Shown in pieces: positions 1-9,553 of a stretch of DNA of 64,000 nucleotides. The notes below the pieces were generated by a model. It saw only the letters and a list, made by a program, of their open reading frames with translations, did not search any database and was not told the origin of the DNA. Position 1 is the stretch's first letter. Each line of letters begins with the position of its first letter. Source of the DNA: Pseudomonas sp. GM79 (GTDB lineage Bacteria; Pseudomonadota; Gammaproteobacteria; Pseudomonadales; Pseudomonadaceae); the NCBI RefSeq assembly GCF_000282495.1, contig NZ_AKJE01000112.1, positions 19,890 through 83,889 of the forward strand, given 5' to 3'. The translations under genes were made by a program, and so were the position numbers.

Positions 1-75
1 GCCCGCTCCCACAGTTGACCGCGTACTTATCCAGCAACTCGGTTTAATGTGGGAGCGGGCTTGCTCGCGAAGGGG
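1..75. repeat. REP pair (BIME) at contig edge
   Basis: A truncated REP (gcccgctcccaca) occupies bases 1-13. An inverted full copy, tgtgggagcgggcttgctcg continuing to gcgaagggg, is at 48-75. The same unit recurs throughout the window. The contig starting inside a REP fits an assembly break at a repeat. Confidence 0.85.
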
Positions 76-96
76 ACAGCCCAGACAACAAACGTC

Positions 97-504
97 TTAC
101 TGAATAATAAGGTTGTTGAACAACAAATCCTCAACCACCGGCTTGCCAGTCTCGTCGTTCATCACTTGCTGGGTCTGCTTCAAGGCTTCCTGACGCAGCT
201 TTTCCTTGGCTTCAACGTTGTTCATGGCTTCAGTGGTCTGCTGTGCAAACAACGCCACCAGCTGATTACGGATCAATGGCTCATTGGCCTTTACCGCTTT
301 GGTCGCCTCGTCACCGGTCACCCGCAACGCCACATCGGCCTTGTAGACCTTGAGCTTCGGCGTGCCGTCCAGCCCATAGTTGCCCACGAATGGCGGGCTC
401 AGGGTGATGTAGTTGACCTTCGGAGCTTCACCTTCTTTGGCTTCTTCGGCCAGCGCTGCCACAGGCAGAGACAGGGCCAGCATCAACATGATCCACGCTT
501 TCAC
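97..504 (-). CDS. FliL-like flagellar basal-body-associated protein
   Basis: A 135-residue protein with an N-terminal hydrophobic segment (WIMLMLALSLPVAALA, about residues 3-18) that could be a signal peptide or membrane anchor. A FliL-like body follows: an NYITLSPPFVGNYG segment, then a region predicted to form beta strands (KLKVYKADVALRVTG), then an amphipathic helix. The start is GTG at 504 because AGGAG lies just upstream; longer in-frame starts would run through the intergenic region. FliL proteins sit at the stator and basal body in the inner membrane. No flagellar genes are nearby, so this is a stand-alone paralogue and its role is inferred from family resemblance only. It is divergent from the quinone oxidoreductase gene. 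Confidence 0.75.
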   Translation of the reverse strand: MKAWIMLMLALSLPVAALAEEAKEGEAPKVNYITLSPPFVGNYGLDGTPKLKVYKADVALRVTGDEATKAVKANEPLIRNQLVALFAQQTTEAMNNVEAKEKLRQEALKQTQQVMNDETGKPVVEDLLFNNLIIQ

Positions 505-654
505 AATTCGCTCCTTATCCGGTTTGCGGCCAAGCATAACGGCCCGCCGCTCAAGCACAAGCTTATGGCTGACTATCAGGGTCGGGCATGCTCGTTGACC
601 CAATGACTCACACACCTACACTTATCGGCCATCACTCCCAAAGGAATAGCCCTG

Positions 655-1632
655 ATGAAAGCCGTGCTGTGCAAAGCCTTCGGCCCTGCCGAATCGCTGG
701 TGCTGGAAGACGTCGCCAGTCCTGTCGCGAAGAAGAATGAAATCCTGCTGGACGTGCATGCGGCTGGGGTGAATTTCCCGGACACGTTGATCATCGAGGG
801 CAAATATCAGTTCAAGCCGCCCTTCCCGTTTTCTCCGGGTGGCGAAGCGGCCGGCGTGGTCAGCGCAGTGGGCGAGAAGGTCAGTCACCTCAAGGTCGGT
901 GACCGGGTCATGGCCCTGACTGGCTGGGGCAGTTTTGCCGAGCAGGTCGCGGTGCCGGGCTACAACGTGCTGCCGATCCCGGCATCAATGGACTTCAACA
1001 CCGCCGCCGCATTCAGCATGACCTACGGCACTTCGATGCACGCCCTCAAGCAACGGGGCAACCTGCAACCTGGCGAAACCTTGCTGGTGCTCGGCGCTTC
1101 CGGTGGTGTCGGTCTGGCCGCTGTAGAAATCGGCAAAGCCATGGGGGCTCGCGTTATAGCCGCCGCCAGCAGCGCAGAAAAACTCGCGGTGGCCAAGGCT
1201 GCCGGCGCCGATGAGTTGATCAACTACAGCGAAACCAGCCTCAAGGACGAGATCAAACGCCTGACCGACGGCCAGGGCGCCGACGTGATCTACGATCCAG
1301 TGGGCGGCGACCTGTTCGACCAGGCGATCCGCGCCATTGCCTGGAACGGCCGTCTACTGGTGGTCGGTTTCGCCAGTGGACGAATCCCGGAGCTGCCAGT
1401 GAACCTGGCACTGCTCAAAGGCGCCGCGGTAGTCGGCGTGTTCTGGGGCTCCTTTGCCCAGCGCCAACCACAGGACAACGCGACAAACTTCCAGCAGTTG
1501 TTTGGCTGGTTTGCAGAGGGCAAGTTGAAGCCGCTAGTGTCTCAGGTGTATCCCCTGAGCAACGCGGCCCAGGCGATCAATGATCTTGGCCAGCGCAAGG
1601 CGGTCGGGAAAGTGGTAGTTCAGGTTCGCTGA
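655..1632 (+). CDS. NADPH:quinone oxidoreductase, zinc-independent MDR family
   Basis: A 325-residue medium-chain dehydrogenase/reductase. An N-terminal GroES-like catalytic domain (VNFPDTLIIEG, about 39-49; PGGEAAGVV, 61-69) is followed by a Rossmann domain with the GASGGVG nucleotide loop at 147-153. The catalytic-zinc cysteine/histidine set of alcohol dehydrogenases is absent, as in Qor-type quinone reductases and related acyl-CoA reductases. The likely reaction is NADPH-dependent reduction of quinones or other electrophiles in the cytoplasm; the true substrate cannot be read from the sequence. AAAGGA precedes the ATG. A 9-bp hairpin at 1661-1682 follows the stop. Confidence 0.9.
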   Translation: MKAVLCKAFGPAESLVLEDVASPVAKKNEILLDVHAAGVNFPDTLIIEGKYQFKPPFPFSPGGEAAGVVSAVGEKVSHLKVGDRVMALTGWGSFAEQVAVPGYNVLPIPASMDFNTAAAFSMTYGTSMHALKQRGNLQPGETLLVLGASGGVGLAAVEIGKAMGARVIAAASSAEKLAVAKAAGADELINYSETSLKDEIKRLTDGQGADVIYDPVGGDLFDQAIRAIAWNGRLLVVGFASGRIPELPVNLALLKGAAVVGVFWGSFAQRQPQDNATNFQQLFGWFAEGKLKPLVSQVYPLSNAAQAINDLGQRKAVGKVVVQVR

Positions 1633-1660
1633 TTGTTTACCTGACCTGCTTGACCCAAAC

Positions 1661-1682
1661 CGGGTCGCAACCCTGCGACCCG
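1661..1682 (+). terminator. hairpin downstream of quinone oxidoreductase gene
   Basis: The inverted repeat CGGGTCGCA-accc-TGCGACCCG (9-bp perfect stem, 4-nt loop) lies 29 bases after the stop. It has no clear T-tract, so it may be an attenuating or mRNA-end-stabilising hairpin rather than an efficient intrinsic terminator. Confidence 0.5.
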
Positions 1683-1725
1683 ATTCCGCCATCCCCATAC
1701 CGCCCTTCATTTATACCTGAGCGAC

Positions 1726-1743
1726 ATGTTCATAAAAGAACAT
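1726..1743. promoter_or_regulatory. candidate GlpR operator 1 upstream of glpT
   Basis: The palindrome ATGTTC-ATAAAA-GAACAT matches the half-sites and 6-bp spacing of the known enterobacterial GlpR operator (ATGTTC...GAACAT). It lies about 110 bp upstream of glpT, the textbook GlpR target. That GlpR binds here is inference. Confidence 0.6.
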
Positions 1744-1788
1744 GCAATCTCCAACATTTCCACTGTTTGGCCGATGCGAACCGGTGCT

Positions 1789-1806
1789 ATTTTCGGTAAC
1801 GAAACT
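1789..1806. promoter_or_regulatory. candidate GlpR operator 2 upstream of glpT
   Basis: ATTTTC-GGTAAC-GAAACT is a second, less perfect copy of the same half-site/spacer architecture, 47 bp upstream of the glpT start. Paired sites could allow cooperative repression relieved by glycerol-3-phosphate. Confidence 0.5.
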
Positions 1807-1852
1807 GTAACATTCGCATCCGCAGTCAAAACAAGAAATCTGGAGCTCTTGA

Positions 1853-3202
1853 ATGTTTGCTTTCTTTCGTCCTGCCGCACATCAGGCTCCATTGCCTGAA
1901 GAAAAAATAGACAGCACCTACCGACGCCTTCGCTGGCAGATCTTCGCCGGGATTTTCATTGGCTATGCGGGTTACTACCTGCTGCGCAAGAACTTCACCC
2001 TGGCATTTCCGGATCTAATCGCTCAAGGCTATACAAAAGGCCAGCTCGGGGTGGCGATGTCGGCGATTGCGATCGCCTACGGCCTTTCCAAGTTTCTGAT
2101 GGGCATCGTGTCCGACCGCTCCAACCCTCGTTACTTCCTGCCTTTTGGCCTGATAGTGTCCGCCGGGGTGATGTTCGTTTTCGGTTTCGCACCGTGGGCA
2201 ACGTCCAGCGTGACCATGATGTTCATCCTGTTGTTCATCAACGGCTGGGCGCAAGGCATGGGCTGGCCACCGAGCGGGCGCACCATGGTGCACTGGTGGT
2301 CGCAGAAGGAACGCGGCGGTGTGGTTTCGGTCTGGAACACCGCGCATAACGTTGGCGGCGGCTTGATCGGCCCGCTGGCGATACTCGGCATGGGTTGGTT
2401 CAACGACTGGCACAGCAAGTTCTACGTACCGGCAGCGGTGGCGTTGCTGGTCGCTGTGTTTGCCTTCATTGTCATGCGCGATACCCCGCAATCGACGGGC
2501 TTGCCGCCTATCGAGAAGTACAAGAACGACTACCCGGAAGGCTACGACGCCAGCCACGAAGAAGAATTCAGCGCCAAGGACATCTTCGTCAAATACGTGC
2601 TGCGCAACAAAATGCTCTGGTTCATCGCGCTGGCCAACGTCTTCGTCTACTTGCTGCGCTACGGCATTCTGGATTGGGCGCCGACCTACCTCAAAGAGGT
2701 CAAGCACTTCGACTTCGACAAGACGTCCTGGGCTTACTTCCTGTACGAGTGGGCAGGCATTCCCGGCACACTGCTATGCGGCTGGATGTCGGACAAGATC
2801 TTCCGGGGCAACCGTGGCCTGACGGGCATGGTGTTCATGGCACTGGTGACCGTTGCGACGATCGTTTACTGGCTGAATCCGCCGGGCAATCCGATGGTCG
2901 ACATGATCTCGCTGTTCGCCATCGGCTTCCTGATCTATGGCCCGGTGATGCTGGTCGGCCTGCAGGCGCTGGAGCTGGTTCCGAAGAAAGCTGCAGGAAC
3001 GGCCGCGGGCTTTACCGGTTTGTTTGGTTACCTGGGTGGTTCAGTCGCGGCCAGTGCCCTGATGGGCTACACGGTGGACTATTTCGGCTGGGATGGCGGC
3101 TTCATCCTGCTGGTCGTCGCCTGCCTGCTGGCGATGGCGTTTCTGGCACCCACCTTGGGTCATAAGAACGTCGCCAGTCAGAGCCGCGAAGCGATCGCCT
3201 GA
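1853..3202 (+). CDS. glpT: sn-glycerol-3-phosphate:phosphate antiporter GlpT
   Basis: A 449-residue major facilitator of the organophosphate:phosphate antiporter family, with the usual length and about 12 membrane segments. Conserved features include an RRLRWQIF cytoplasmic start, GYYLLRKNF in TM1, the WAQGMGWPPSGRTMVHWW stretch around 130-150 and a second-half motif LLRYGILDWAPTYL. It imports glycerol-3-phosphate across the inner membrane in exchange for phosphate; members of this family also carry fosfomycin. A GGAG site precedes the ATG. Two GlpR-like palindromes sit upstream. The 3' end overlaps the convergent chaC gene by 25 bp. Confidence 0.95.
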   Translation: MFAFFRPAAHQAPLPEEKIDSTYRRLRWQIFAGIFIGYAGYYLLRKNFTLAFPDLIAQGYTKGQLGVAMSAIAIAYGLSKFLMGIVSDRSNPRYFLPFGLIVSAGVMFVFGFAPWATSSVTMMFILLFINGWAQGMGWPPSGRTMVHWWSQKERGGVVSVWNTAHNVGGGLIGPLAILGMGWFNDWHSKFYVPAAVALLVAVFAFIVMRDTPQSTGLPPIEKYKNDYPEGYDASHEEEFSAKDIFVKYVLRNKMLWFIALANVFVYLLRYGILDWAPTYLKEVKHFDFDKTSWAYFLYEWAGIPGTLLCGWMSDKIFRGNRGLTGMVFMALVTVATIVYWLNPPGNPMVDMISLFAIGFLIYGPVMLVGLQALELVPKKAAGTAAGFTGLFGYLGGSVAASALMGYTVDYFGWDGGFILLVVACLLAMAFLAPTLGHKNVASQSREAIA

Positions 3203-3846
3203 TCGGCCTTTGATTTACAGCGCTTGAGCCGCGCCTCCAGATTCCGGTCTGGCATGGCGTGGCTACGCAGGGCGTGCGCGGTCTGCTCGACATATTCGCG
3301 CGTGGTGCCGTAACGCCCGCAAGCGCTTTCGAACACCTGGCTCAGCACATGATCCGGCAAGTTGCCGGCATAGCTGGGCAGGTGCCGCTCCAAAACGAAT
3401 CCCAATGCCTGAACCTGGTTTCCGTCTTCAAGACGGCAGTTGAGCCAGTGTGGGCGATAGGACGGGAATGGCATTTCACGCTGCCAGAGCGCATAAAGCG
3501 AAGCTTCGAGTTGTTCTTCGGGCAAGCGATAGGCAAACCCGCTGCATGAGCCGCCACGATCCAGGCCAAACACCAGCCCGGGCACTTCCGGTGTACCGCG
3601 ATGTTCGTGGGACCACAGGTACAAACCGCGATGGTAGCCATGCACGCGACCGCGCACTCGCTCAACCGCTGCACATTCAGGGCGCCAGATCAGCGAACCA
3701 TAAGCGAATAGCCAGACCGGCCCACCCTTGTGGCGCGCCATGGTCGATTGCATCGAGCTGAGCAATTGTTCGTGCGTAAGCTGCGGCCCCAGATCGAGCC
3801 GCGGAGGGTAAGCCAGATTCAAAAAAGCAGATTCAATGGCGCTCAT
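3178..3846 (-). CDS. ChaC-type gamma-glutamylcyclotransferase
   Basis: A 222-residue protein with the ChaC signature VWLFAYGSLIWRP (about 44-56), the family's substrate loop, followed by GYHRGLYLWSHEHRGTPEVPG. ChaC enzymes cleave glutathione to 5-oxoproline and Cys-Gly in the cytoplasm. The length is typical for bacterial members. It is convergent with glpT with overlapping 3' ends and no terminator between them, so read-through antisense RNA is possible. Assignment to the family is firm; glutathione as substrate is inferred from the family. Confidence 0.88.
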   Translation of the reverse strand: MSAIESAFLNLAYPPRLDLGPQLTHEQLLSSMQSTMARHKGGPVWLFAYGSLIWRPECAAVERVRGRVHGYHRGLYLWSHEHRGTPEVPGLVFGLDRGGSCSGFAYRLPEEQLEASLYALWQREMPFPSYRPHWLNCRLEDGNQVQALGFVLERHLPSYAGNLPDHVLSQVFESACGRYGTTREYVEQTAHALRSHAMPDRNLEARLKRCKSKADQAIASRL

Positions 3847-4055
3847 GGCGAATAGCGTTCAGCTCCCCGCGGGTAAAGAATTACTTAATAGAACGCACCG
3901 CTGTAACAATAAGGCACATATGGATCAAGGCAATTTAAGTGCCATGGCGGAGTTCGAAACGTATTGCCTGAATGAGATATAACCTACCGGCATTTATATA
4001 AATCTATAAATACCGATCGGCTATATGGGGAGTTATAACGAATTAAGATCGAGGA
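3847..4055. other. AT-rich intergenic region, no gene seen
   Basis: This 209-bp stretch is visibly more AT-rich than its surroundings. It contains an imperfect inverted repeat (ggcatttata / tataaatacc, about 3989-4014). No ORF with a credible start and codon use was found. It holds the promoter side of chaC; nothing else is supported. Confidence 0.4.
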
Positions 4056-5024
4056 TCAAGATCGGGGGGCGTAGGCGAACACATCCGCGCGCATCTGATG
4101 GGCATCCATCCCCGCGTCGACCAGGGCATCCAGCGTGCCATAGACCATGGCCGGAGAGCCGCTGGCGTAGACGTGCAGCGCTTTCAGGTCAGGGAAATCT
4201 TCACACACCGCCTCATGCAACATGCCGCAGCGCCCTCCCCAGCCGCATTGATCGCTGACGACTTTATGCAGGAACAGATTGGGCAGTTTTTCCCATTCAT
4301 CCCAATGTTCGATGTCATAAAAGTCTTCAGGACGACGCACCCCCCAATACAGATGCACCGGATGCTTGAATCCCGTGGCCCGGCAATGTTCGATCAGGCT
4401 GTGGATCTGGCCCATGCCGGTACCAGCAGCAATCAGTACCAGTGGACCGTCCGGCAATTCCGCCAGATGGGTGTCGCCGAATGGCATCTCGATGCGCACC
4501 ATCGAGTTGCGCTGAAGCTGTTCGATCAGGCTCAGCGCACTGCTTTCGCGCGCCAGTACGTGAATTTCCAGGTCGCGCCCGGAATGCGGTGCAGAGGCCA
4601 GGGAGAACGCGGATTTCTCGCCGCTCTCTCGCTCGATCATCAGGTACTGACCGGCGTGATAGCGCGGCGGCTTGCCCGCCGGTGCACGCAGACGCACGCG
4701 CCAGGTATCGCCGCCAACATCCCTGCATTCAATGACCTGACACGACACGCTGCGCACCGGCAATTCTCCCAGCGCGAGCACGCCATCCCACAGCACGATG
4801 CAGTCTTCCAGCGGCTCTGCAATGCAAGTGTAGAACTCGCCATGGTCACGCACATCGCCGGCTTGTTCGACCCGCCCTTCCACCAGCAACGCGCCGCACA
4901 CATGGCAATTGCCGTTACGACAGCTTTGCGGGCATTCATAGCCCAGGCGCCGCGCGCCATCGAGAATCCGCTCGCCGGGCAGAATCTCTAGCACTGCTCC
5001 GGAGGGCTGCAAGGTTACACGCAT
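4056..5024 (-). CDS. [2Fe-2S]/FAD NAD(P)H oxidoreductase (CDP-glucoseen-reductase-like), coupled to ubiD
   Basis: A 322-residue three-domain reductase. An N-terminal plant-type ferredoxin domain carries CPQSCRNGNCHVCG (cysteines at about 31, 36, 39 and a downstream Cys). A flavin-binding barrel (YLMIERESGEKSAFSLASAP) and a C-terminal NAD-binding domain (LIAAGTGMGQI) follow. This is the architecture of AscD/RfbI and of oxygenase reductases. Homologues are usually named 'CDP-6-deoxy-delta-3,4-glucoseen reductase', but no deoxysugar genes are present, so that name is probably misleading. The ATG at 5024 shares bases with the ubiD stop (TGATG), showing translational coupling. A role delivering electrons to ubiquinone synthesis or free flavin is inference. 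Confidence 0.85.
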   Translation of the reverse strand: MRVTLQPSGAVLEILPGERILDGARRLGYECPQSCRNGNCHVCGALLVEGRVEQAGDVRDHGEFYTCIAEPLEDCIVLWDGVLALGELPVRSVSCQVIECRDVGGDTWRVRLRAPAGKPPRYHAGQYLMIERESGEKSAFSLASAPHSGRDLEIHVLARESSALSLIEQLQRNSMVRIEMPFGDTHLAELPDGPLVLIAAGTGMGQIHSLIEHCRATGFKHPVHLYWGVRRPEDFYDIEHWDEWEKLPNLFLHKVVSDQCGWGGRCGMLHEAVCEDFPDLKALHVYASGSPAMVYGTLDALVDAGMDAHQMRADVFAYAPRS

Positions 5025-6490
5025 CAATCTATTCCTAACTGATTCCAGATGGCATCGATCCGTTGGGTAACGGCTTCATCCTTGACGATGACCCGGCCCC
5101 ACTCGCGGGTGGTTTCGCCTGGCCATTTATGCGTGGCATCGAGTCCCATCTTCGAGCCCAGGCCGGAAACCGGCGAGGCGAAGTCGAGGTAGTCGATCGG
5201 CGTGTTGTCGATCATCACCGTGTCGCGCTTGGGGTCCATGCGCGTGGTGATGGCCCAGATCACGTCGTTCCAGTCCCGTGCGTTGATATCGTCGTCAGTG
5301 ACGATAACGAACTTGGTGTACATGAACTGTCGCAAAAACGACCAGACACCGAGCATTACCCGCTTGGCATGCCCAGGATACGACTTCTTCATGGTCACGA
5401 TGGCCATGCGGTACGAACAGCCTTCGGGCGGCAGGTAGAAGTCGGTGATCTCCGGAAACTGCTTTTGCAGGATCGGCACGAACACTTCGTTCAGCGCCAC
5501 ACCGAGAATCGCCGGCTCATCCGGCGGACGACCGGTGTAGGTGCTGTGGTAGATCGGTTTGATCCGGTGAGTGATGCGCTCGACGGTGAACACCGGGAAG
5601 CTGTCGACTTCGTTGTAGTAGCCGGTGTGGTCGCCATACGGACCTTCATCGGCCATTTCGCCCGGATGGATCACGCCTTCAAGGATGATCTCGGCGGTGG
5701 CCGGCACTTGCAGGTCGTTGCCGCGGCACTTCACCAGTTCGGTGCGATTGCCGCGCAACAGACCGGCGAAAGCGTATTCGGAGAGGCTGTCCGGCACCGG
5801 CGTCACAGCGCCAAGAATGGTTGCCGGATCAGCACCCAGGGCCACAGACACCGGAAACGGCTGGCCGGGGTGTTTCTCGCACCACTCACGGTAATCCAGC
5901 GCGCCGCCACGGTGGCTCAACCAGCGCATGATCACCTTGTTGCGGCCGATCACTTGCTGACGATAGATGCCGAGGTTCTGGCGGTCCTTGTTCGGACCTT
6001 TGGTGACGGTCAGCCCCCAAGTAATCAGCGGACCGACGTCGCCCGGCCAGCAGGTCTGTACCGGCAACATTGCCAGATCGACATCGTCGCCTTCGATCAC
6101 CACTTCCTGGCAGACGGCGTCTTTGACGACTTTCGGCGCCATGGCAATGATCTTGCGGAAGATCGGCAGCTTGGACCAGGCGTCCTTCAAGCCCTTCGGC
6201 GGCTCGGGCTCCTTGAGGAACGCCAACAGCTTGCCGATTTCGCGCAACTCGCTGACCGCTTCTGCGCCCATGCCCAGCGCCACGCGCTCGGGGGTGCCGA
6301 ACAGGTTGCCGAGTACTGGAATGTCATAGCCGGTAGGGTTTTCGAAAAGCAGCGCCGGGCCCTTGGCGCGCAACGTGCGATCGCAGACCTCGGTCATTTC
6401 GAGCACTGGGGACACTGGAACCTGGATGCGCTTGAGTTCGCCGCGCTTTTCCAGGCCGCTGATAAAGTCGCGCAAGTCGCGATACTGCAT
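5024..6490 (-). CDS. ubiD: UbiD, 4-hydroxy-3-polyprenylbenzoate decarboxylase
   Basis: A full-length 488-residue UbiD family protein (MQYRDLRDFISGLEKRGELK at the start). It uses prenylated FMN made by UbiX to decarboxylate the aromatic ring intermediate of ubiquinone synthesis. Family landmarks seen include NLGIYRQQVIGRNKVIMRW and the EGPYGDHTGYY metal/cofactor segment with its catalytic glutamates. It is transcribed leftward from a promoter between itself and rho, and its stop overlaps the start of the reductase gene. Its place beside rho and trxA matches other pseudomonads. Confidence 0.96.
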   Translation of the reverse strand: MQYRDLRDFISGLEKRGELKRIQVPVSPVLEMTEVCDRTLRAKGPALLFENPTGYDIPVLGNLFGTPERVALGMGAEAVSELREIGKLLAFLKEPEPPKGLKDAWSKLPIFRKIIAMAPKVVKDAVCQEVVIEGDDVDLAMLPVQTCWPGDVGPLITWGLTVTKGPNKDRQNLGIYRQQVIGRNKVIMRWLSHRGGALDYREWCEKHPGQPFPVSVALGADPATILGAVTPVPDSLSEYAFAGLLRGNRTELVKCRGNDLQVPATAEIILEGVIHPGEMADEGPYGDHTGYYNEVDSFPVFTVERITHRIKPIYHSTYTGRPPDEPAILGVALNEVFVPILQKQFPEITDFYLPPEGCSYRMAIVTMKKSYPGHAKRVMLGVWSFLRQFMYTKFVIVTDDDINARDWNDVIWAITTRMDPKRDTVMIDNTPIDYLDFASPVSGLGSKMGLDATHKWPGETTREWGRVIVKDEAVTQRIDAIWNQLGID

Positions 6491-6590
6491 GCGTGAGCCT
6501 CGTGTTGGCCGTGGCGTTCGGGGCAGGCAGTTTAGCGCCGAACCCCTCTATTCAGAACCACGAACTGCCGTTGATCAAAAATCAGATAGC

Positions 6591-6616
6591 AAAAAGCCGG
6601 GTTTCCCCGGCTTTTG
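6591..6616 (-). terminator. rho terminator
   Basis: The stem AAAAGCCGGG/CCCGGCTTTT with a 4-nt loop lies 16 bases past the rho stop on the minus strand, followed by T residues. It separates rho from ubiD. Confidence 0.85.
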
Positions 6617-6631
6617 CTGACTTTCTGCGAC

Positions 6632-7891
<1,260 letters not shown>

Positions 7892-8088
7892 ATAGGAATG
7901 ACGTAATCATTTATGGAGGGGGGAAATTAAGCTTTTGGCTTAATGAGGCCGCGCCGCAGAGAAGGCGACAGGATCGCGTACTTATTCGAAAAGGAGTGCG
8001 TCGGCGACGGCTAGCAGGGGGCAGTGGAGAAACCAGTGCGGGGCCGAATGTACCACCTGAGTTTCGGAGCGTCTAGCCCTCAATAACG
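7892..8088 (-). ncRNA. rho mRNA leader, candidate Pseudomon-Rho RNA motif
   Basis: About 197 bp lie between the trxA terminator and the rho start without coding potential. A structured cis-regulatory motif named Pseudomon-Rho has been reported upstream of rho in Pseudomonas. The position and length here fit, but I did not fold or align the sequence. It may serve Rho autoregulation. Confidence 0.45.
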
Positions 8089-8117
8089 AAAAGGCCCCGC
8101 ATTATGCGGGGCCTTTT
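8089..8117 (-). terminator. trxA terminator
   Basis: AAAAGGCCCCGCA / TGCGGGGCCTTTT is a 13-bp perfect stem with a 3-nt loop and T-tracts on both sides, 21 bases downstream of the trxA stop. Confidence 0.92.
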
Positions 8118-8138
8118 CATGACGCTTTATAACAACGC

Positions 8139-8468
8139 TTAGATGTTGGCGTCGAGGAAAGCAGCCAGTTGCGACTTCGACAGCGCACCGACCTTGGTGG
8201 CTTCGACGTTGCCGTTCTTGAACAGCATCAGCGTCGGGATACCACGTACGCCGTGCTTGGCCGGGGTTTCCTGGTTTTCGTCGATGTTCAGCTTGGCTAC
8301 GGTCAGCTTGCCTTTGTAGGTCTCAGCGATTTCGTCCAGAACAGGAGCGATCATTTTGCAAGGGCCGCACCATTCAGCCCAGTAGTCGACCAGTACAGCG
8401 CCTTCGGCCTTGAGTACGTCGGCCTCGAAGCTAGCGTCGCTAACGTGTTTGATAAGATCGCTGCTCAT
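8139..8468 (-). CDS. trxA: thioredoxin
   Basis: A 109-residue thioredoxin with the active site WCGPC (Cys34 and Cys37 by count), the cis-proline motif RGIPTLMLF and the usual length. A cytoplasmic dithiol reductant for ribonucleotide reductase, methionine sulfoxide reductases and other clients. It sits upstream of rho on the same strand, but a strong terminator separates them. Confidence 0.97.
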   Translation of the reverse strand: MSSDLIKHVSDASFEADVLKAEGAVLVDYWAEWCGPCKMIAPVLDEIAETYKGKLTVAKLNIDENQETPAKHGVRGIPTLMLFKNGNVEATKVGALSKSQLAAFLDANI

Positions 8469-8588
8469 GGAAGTCTCCAGGTTGTAAGCAAAAAAACGTG
8501 GCCCATCATAGCCGCCCTTCCCGCGTTCAGGAAGCTGCAGATGATTGAGTCTCGCTATGGTGGCCCATGAGTTTGGGTATAGCTCAAG

Positions 8589-9296
8589 TCATGAGGTGAC
8601 GGGAGCGACGAAAGCAATTCCGGTACGCAGGGCGGCGTTGCGCACATGCTCCTGCATGGCCTTCTGCGCGGCGCCAGAGGCTCGACGAGCCAGCGCACGG
8701 AGGATTTTACGGTGTTCCTGCCAGGTTTCCATCGCCCGTTCGGCCCGGATGAACGGTAGCTTCTGGCTCTCCAGGAAGATGTCGGCGCTGGCCGTCAGAA
8801 TGCTCAGCATCGCCTGATTGCCGCTGGCCAGGAGGATGCGCCGGTGAAACTCGAAGTCCAGTCGTGCTGCCGCCTCGAAGTCGGCGGCACGCAATTCGGT
8901 GCGCATGGCGGCGACATTGTCCTCCAGGGCATCAAGATCGTCGGTGCTCAGGGTCACGGCCGCCAGCCCGGCGGCAAAGCCTTCCAGCGCATAGCGCAAC
9001 TGGAAGATGTCCAGCGGCGATGCCTGGGCCGCGAACGGCCAGCCCGGCGCGGCATCGCCCCGGGGCAGATCAACCGGTGATTGCACAAACACGCCCTTGC
9101 CCGGCTGGATACTGATCACGCCCAGCGCACTCAGGGACGATAACGCCTCACGCAACGACGCCCGACTGACCCCCAATTGCACCGCCAGGTCCCGTTGCGA
9201 GGGCAAGGCATCCCCCGCCCCGAAACCTTGCTCGGTGATCAGTTTGCGGATGGCTTGCAGCGCCACTTCGGGTACGGCGCGGGAGATCGAGTTCAT
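8589..9296 (-). CDS. FadR-subfamily GntR regulator (FCD domain) of the adjacent ABC importer
   Basis: A 235-residue regulator. The N-terminal winged helix includes ALPSQRDLAVQLGVSRASLR (about 28-47). The C-terminal FCD helical domain has metal-ligand-type residues (RLDFEFHRRI; EHRKILRA). The ATG at 9296 begins directly before the DNA-binding domain; the upstream in-frame extension has no family resemblance. It is divergent from the solute-binding protein gene across a 257-bp intergenic region, so control of that amino-acid importer is the natural inference. The effector is unknown. Confidence 0.85.
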   Translation of the reverse strand: MNSISRAVPEVALQAIRKLITEQGFGAGDALPSQRDLAVQLGVSRASLREALSSLSALGVISIQPGKGVFVQSPVDLPRGDAAPGWPFAAQASPLDIFQLRYALEGFAAGLAAVTLSTDDLDALEDNVAAMRTELRAADFEAAARLDFEFHRRILLASGNQAMLSILTASADIFLESQKLPFIRAERAMETWQEHRKILRALARRASGAAQKAMQEHVRNAALRTGIAFVAPVTS

Positions 9297-9553
9297 GGTT
9301 TTTTCAGACGAGCCAGGCCAATGAGCGGCTAGTTGTAAAGCTATTCGCGGCGTCCGGCAAGTCGTGCCCCATGGGGGTTCGGGGATTTTCACGGGTGCGC
9401 CATCAGGGTGCGAAATGCCACCCAACTGTTCAGACCAGTAAGACCGAACGACACCAGCAAAACCGTGGCCTGCGGCCCCCAAAACCGAATCTTGGCATGT
9501 CCTGTGCTCTGTCGATCCGCAGAAATCACTTCCCGCCGATCCGGAGATTTGCC

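Noticed and set aside
4056..5024. Deoxysugar (CDP-glucoseen) pathway gene
   Set aside because: The domain order matches, but no other deoxysugar genes are nearby and the gene is coupled to ubiD, so the name was not adopted as function.
5063..6496. 477-codon plus-strand frame opposite ubiD, and similar long frames opposite rho (6614-7906), ppk (15086-16576), the FTR1 gene (21049-22782), argH (41009-42475) and amtB (54543-55943)
   Set aside because: Each lies wholly across a well-conserved gene, has no domain or ribosome site, and shows shadow-frame composition.
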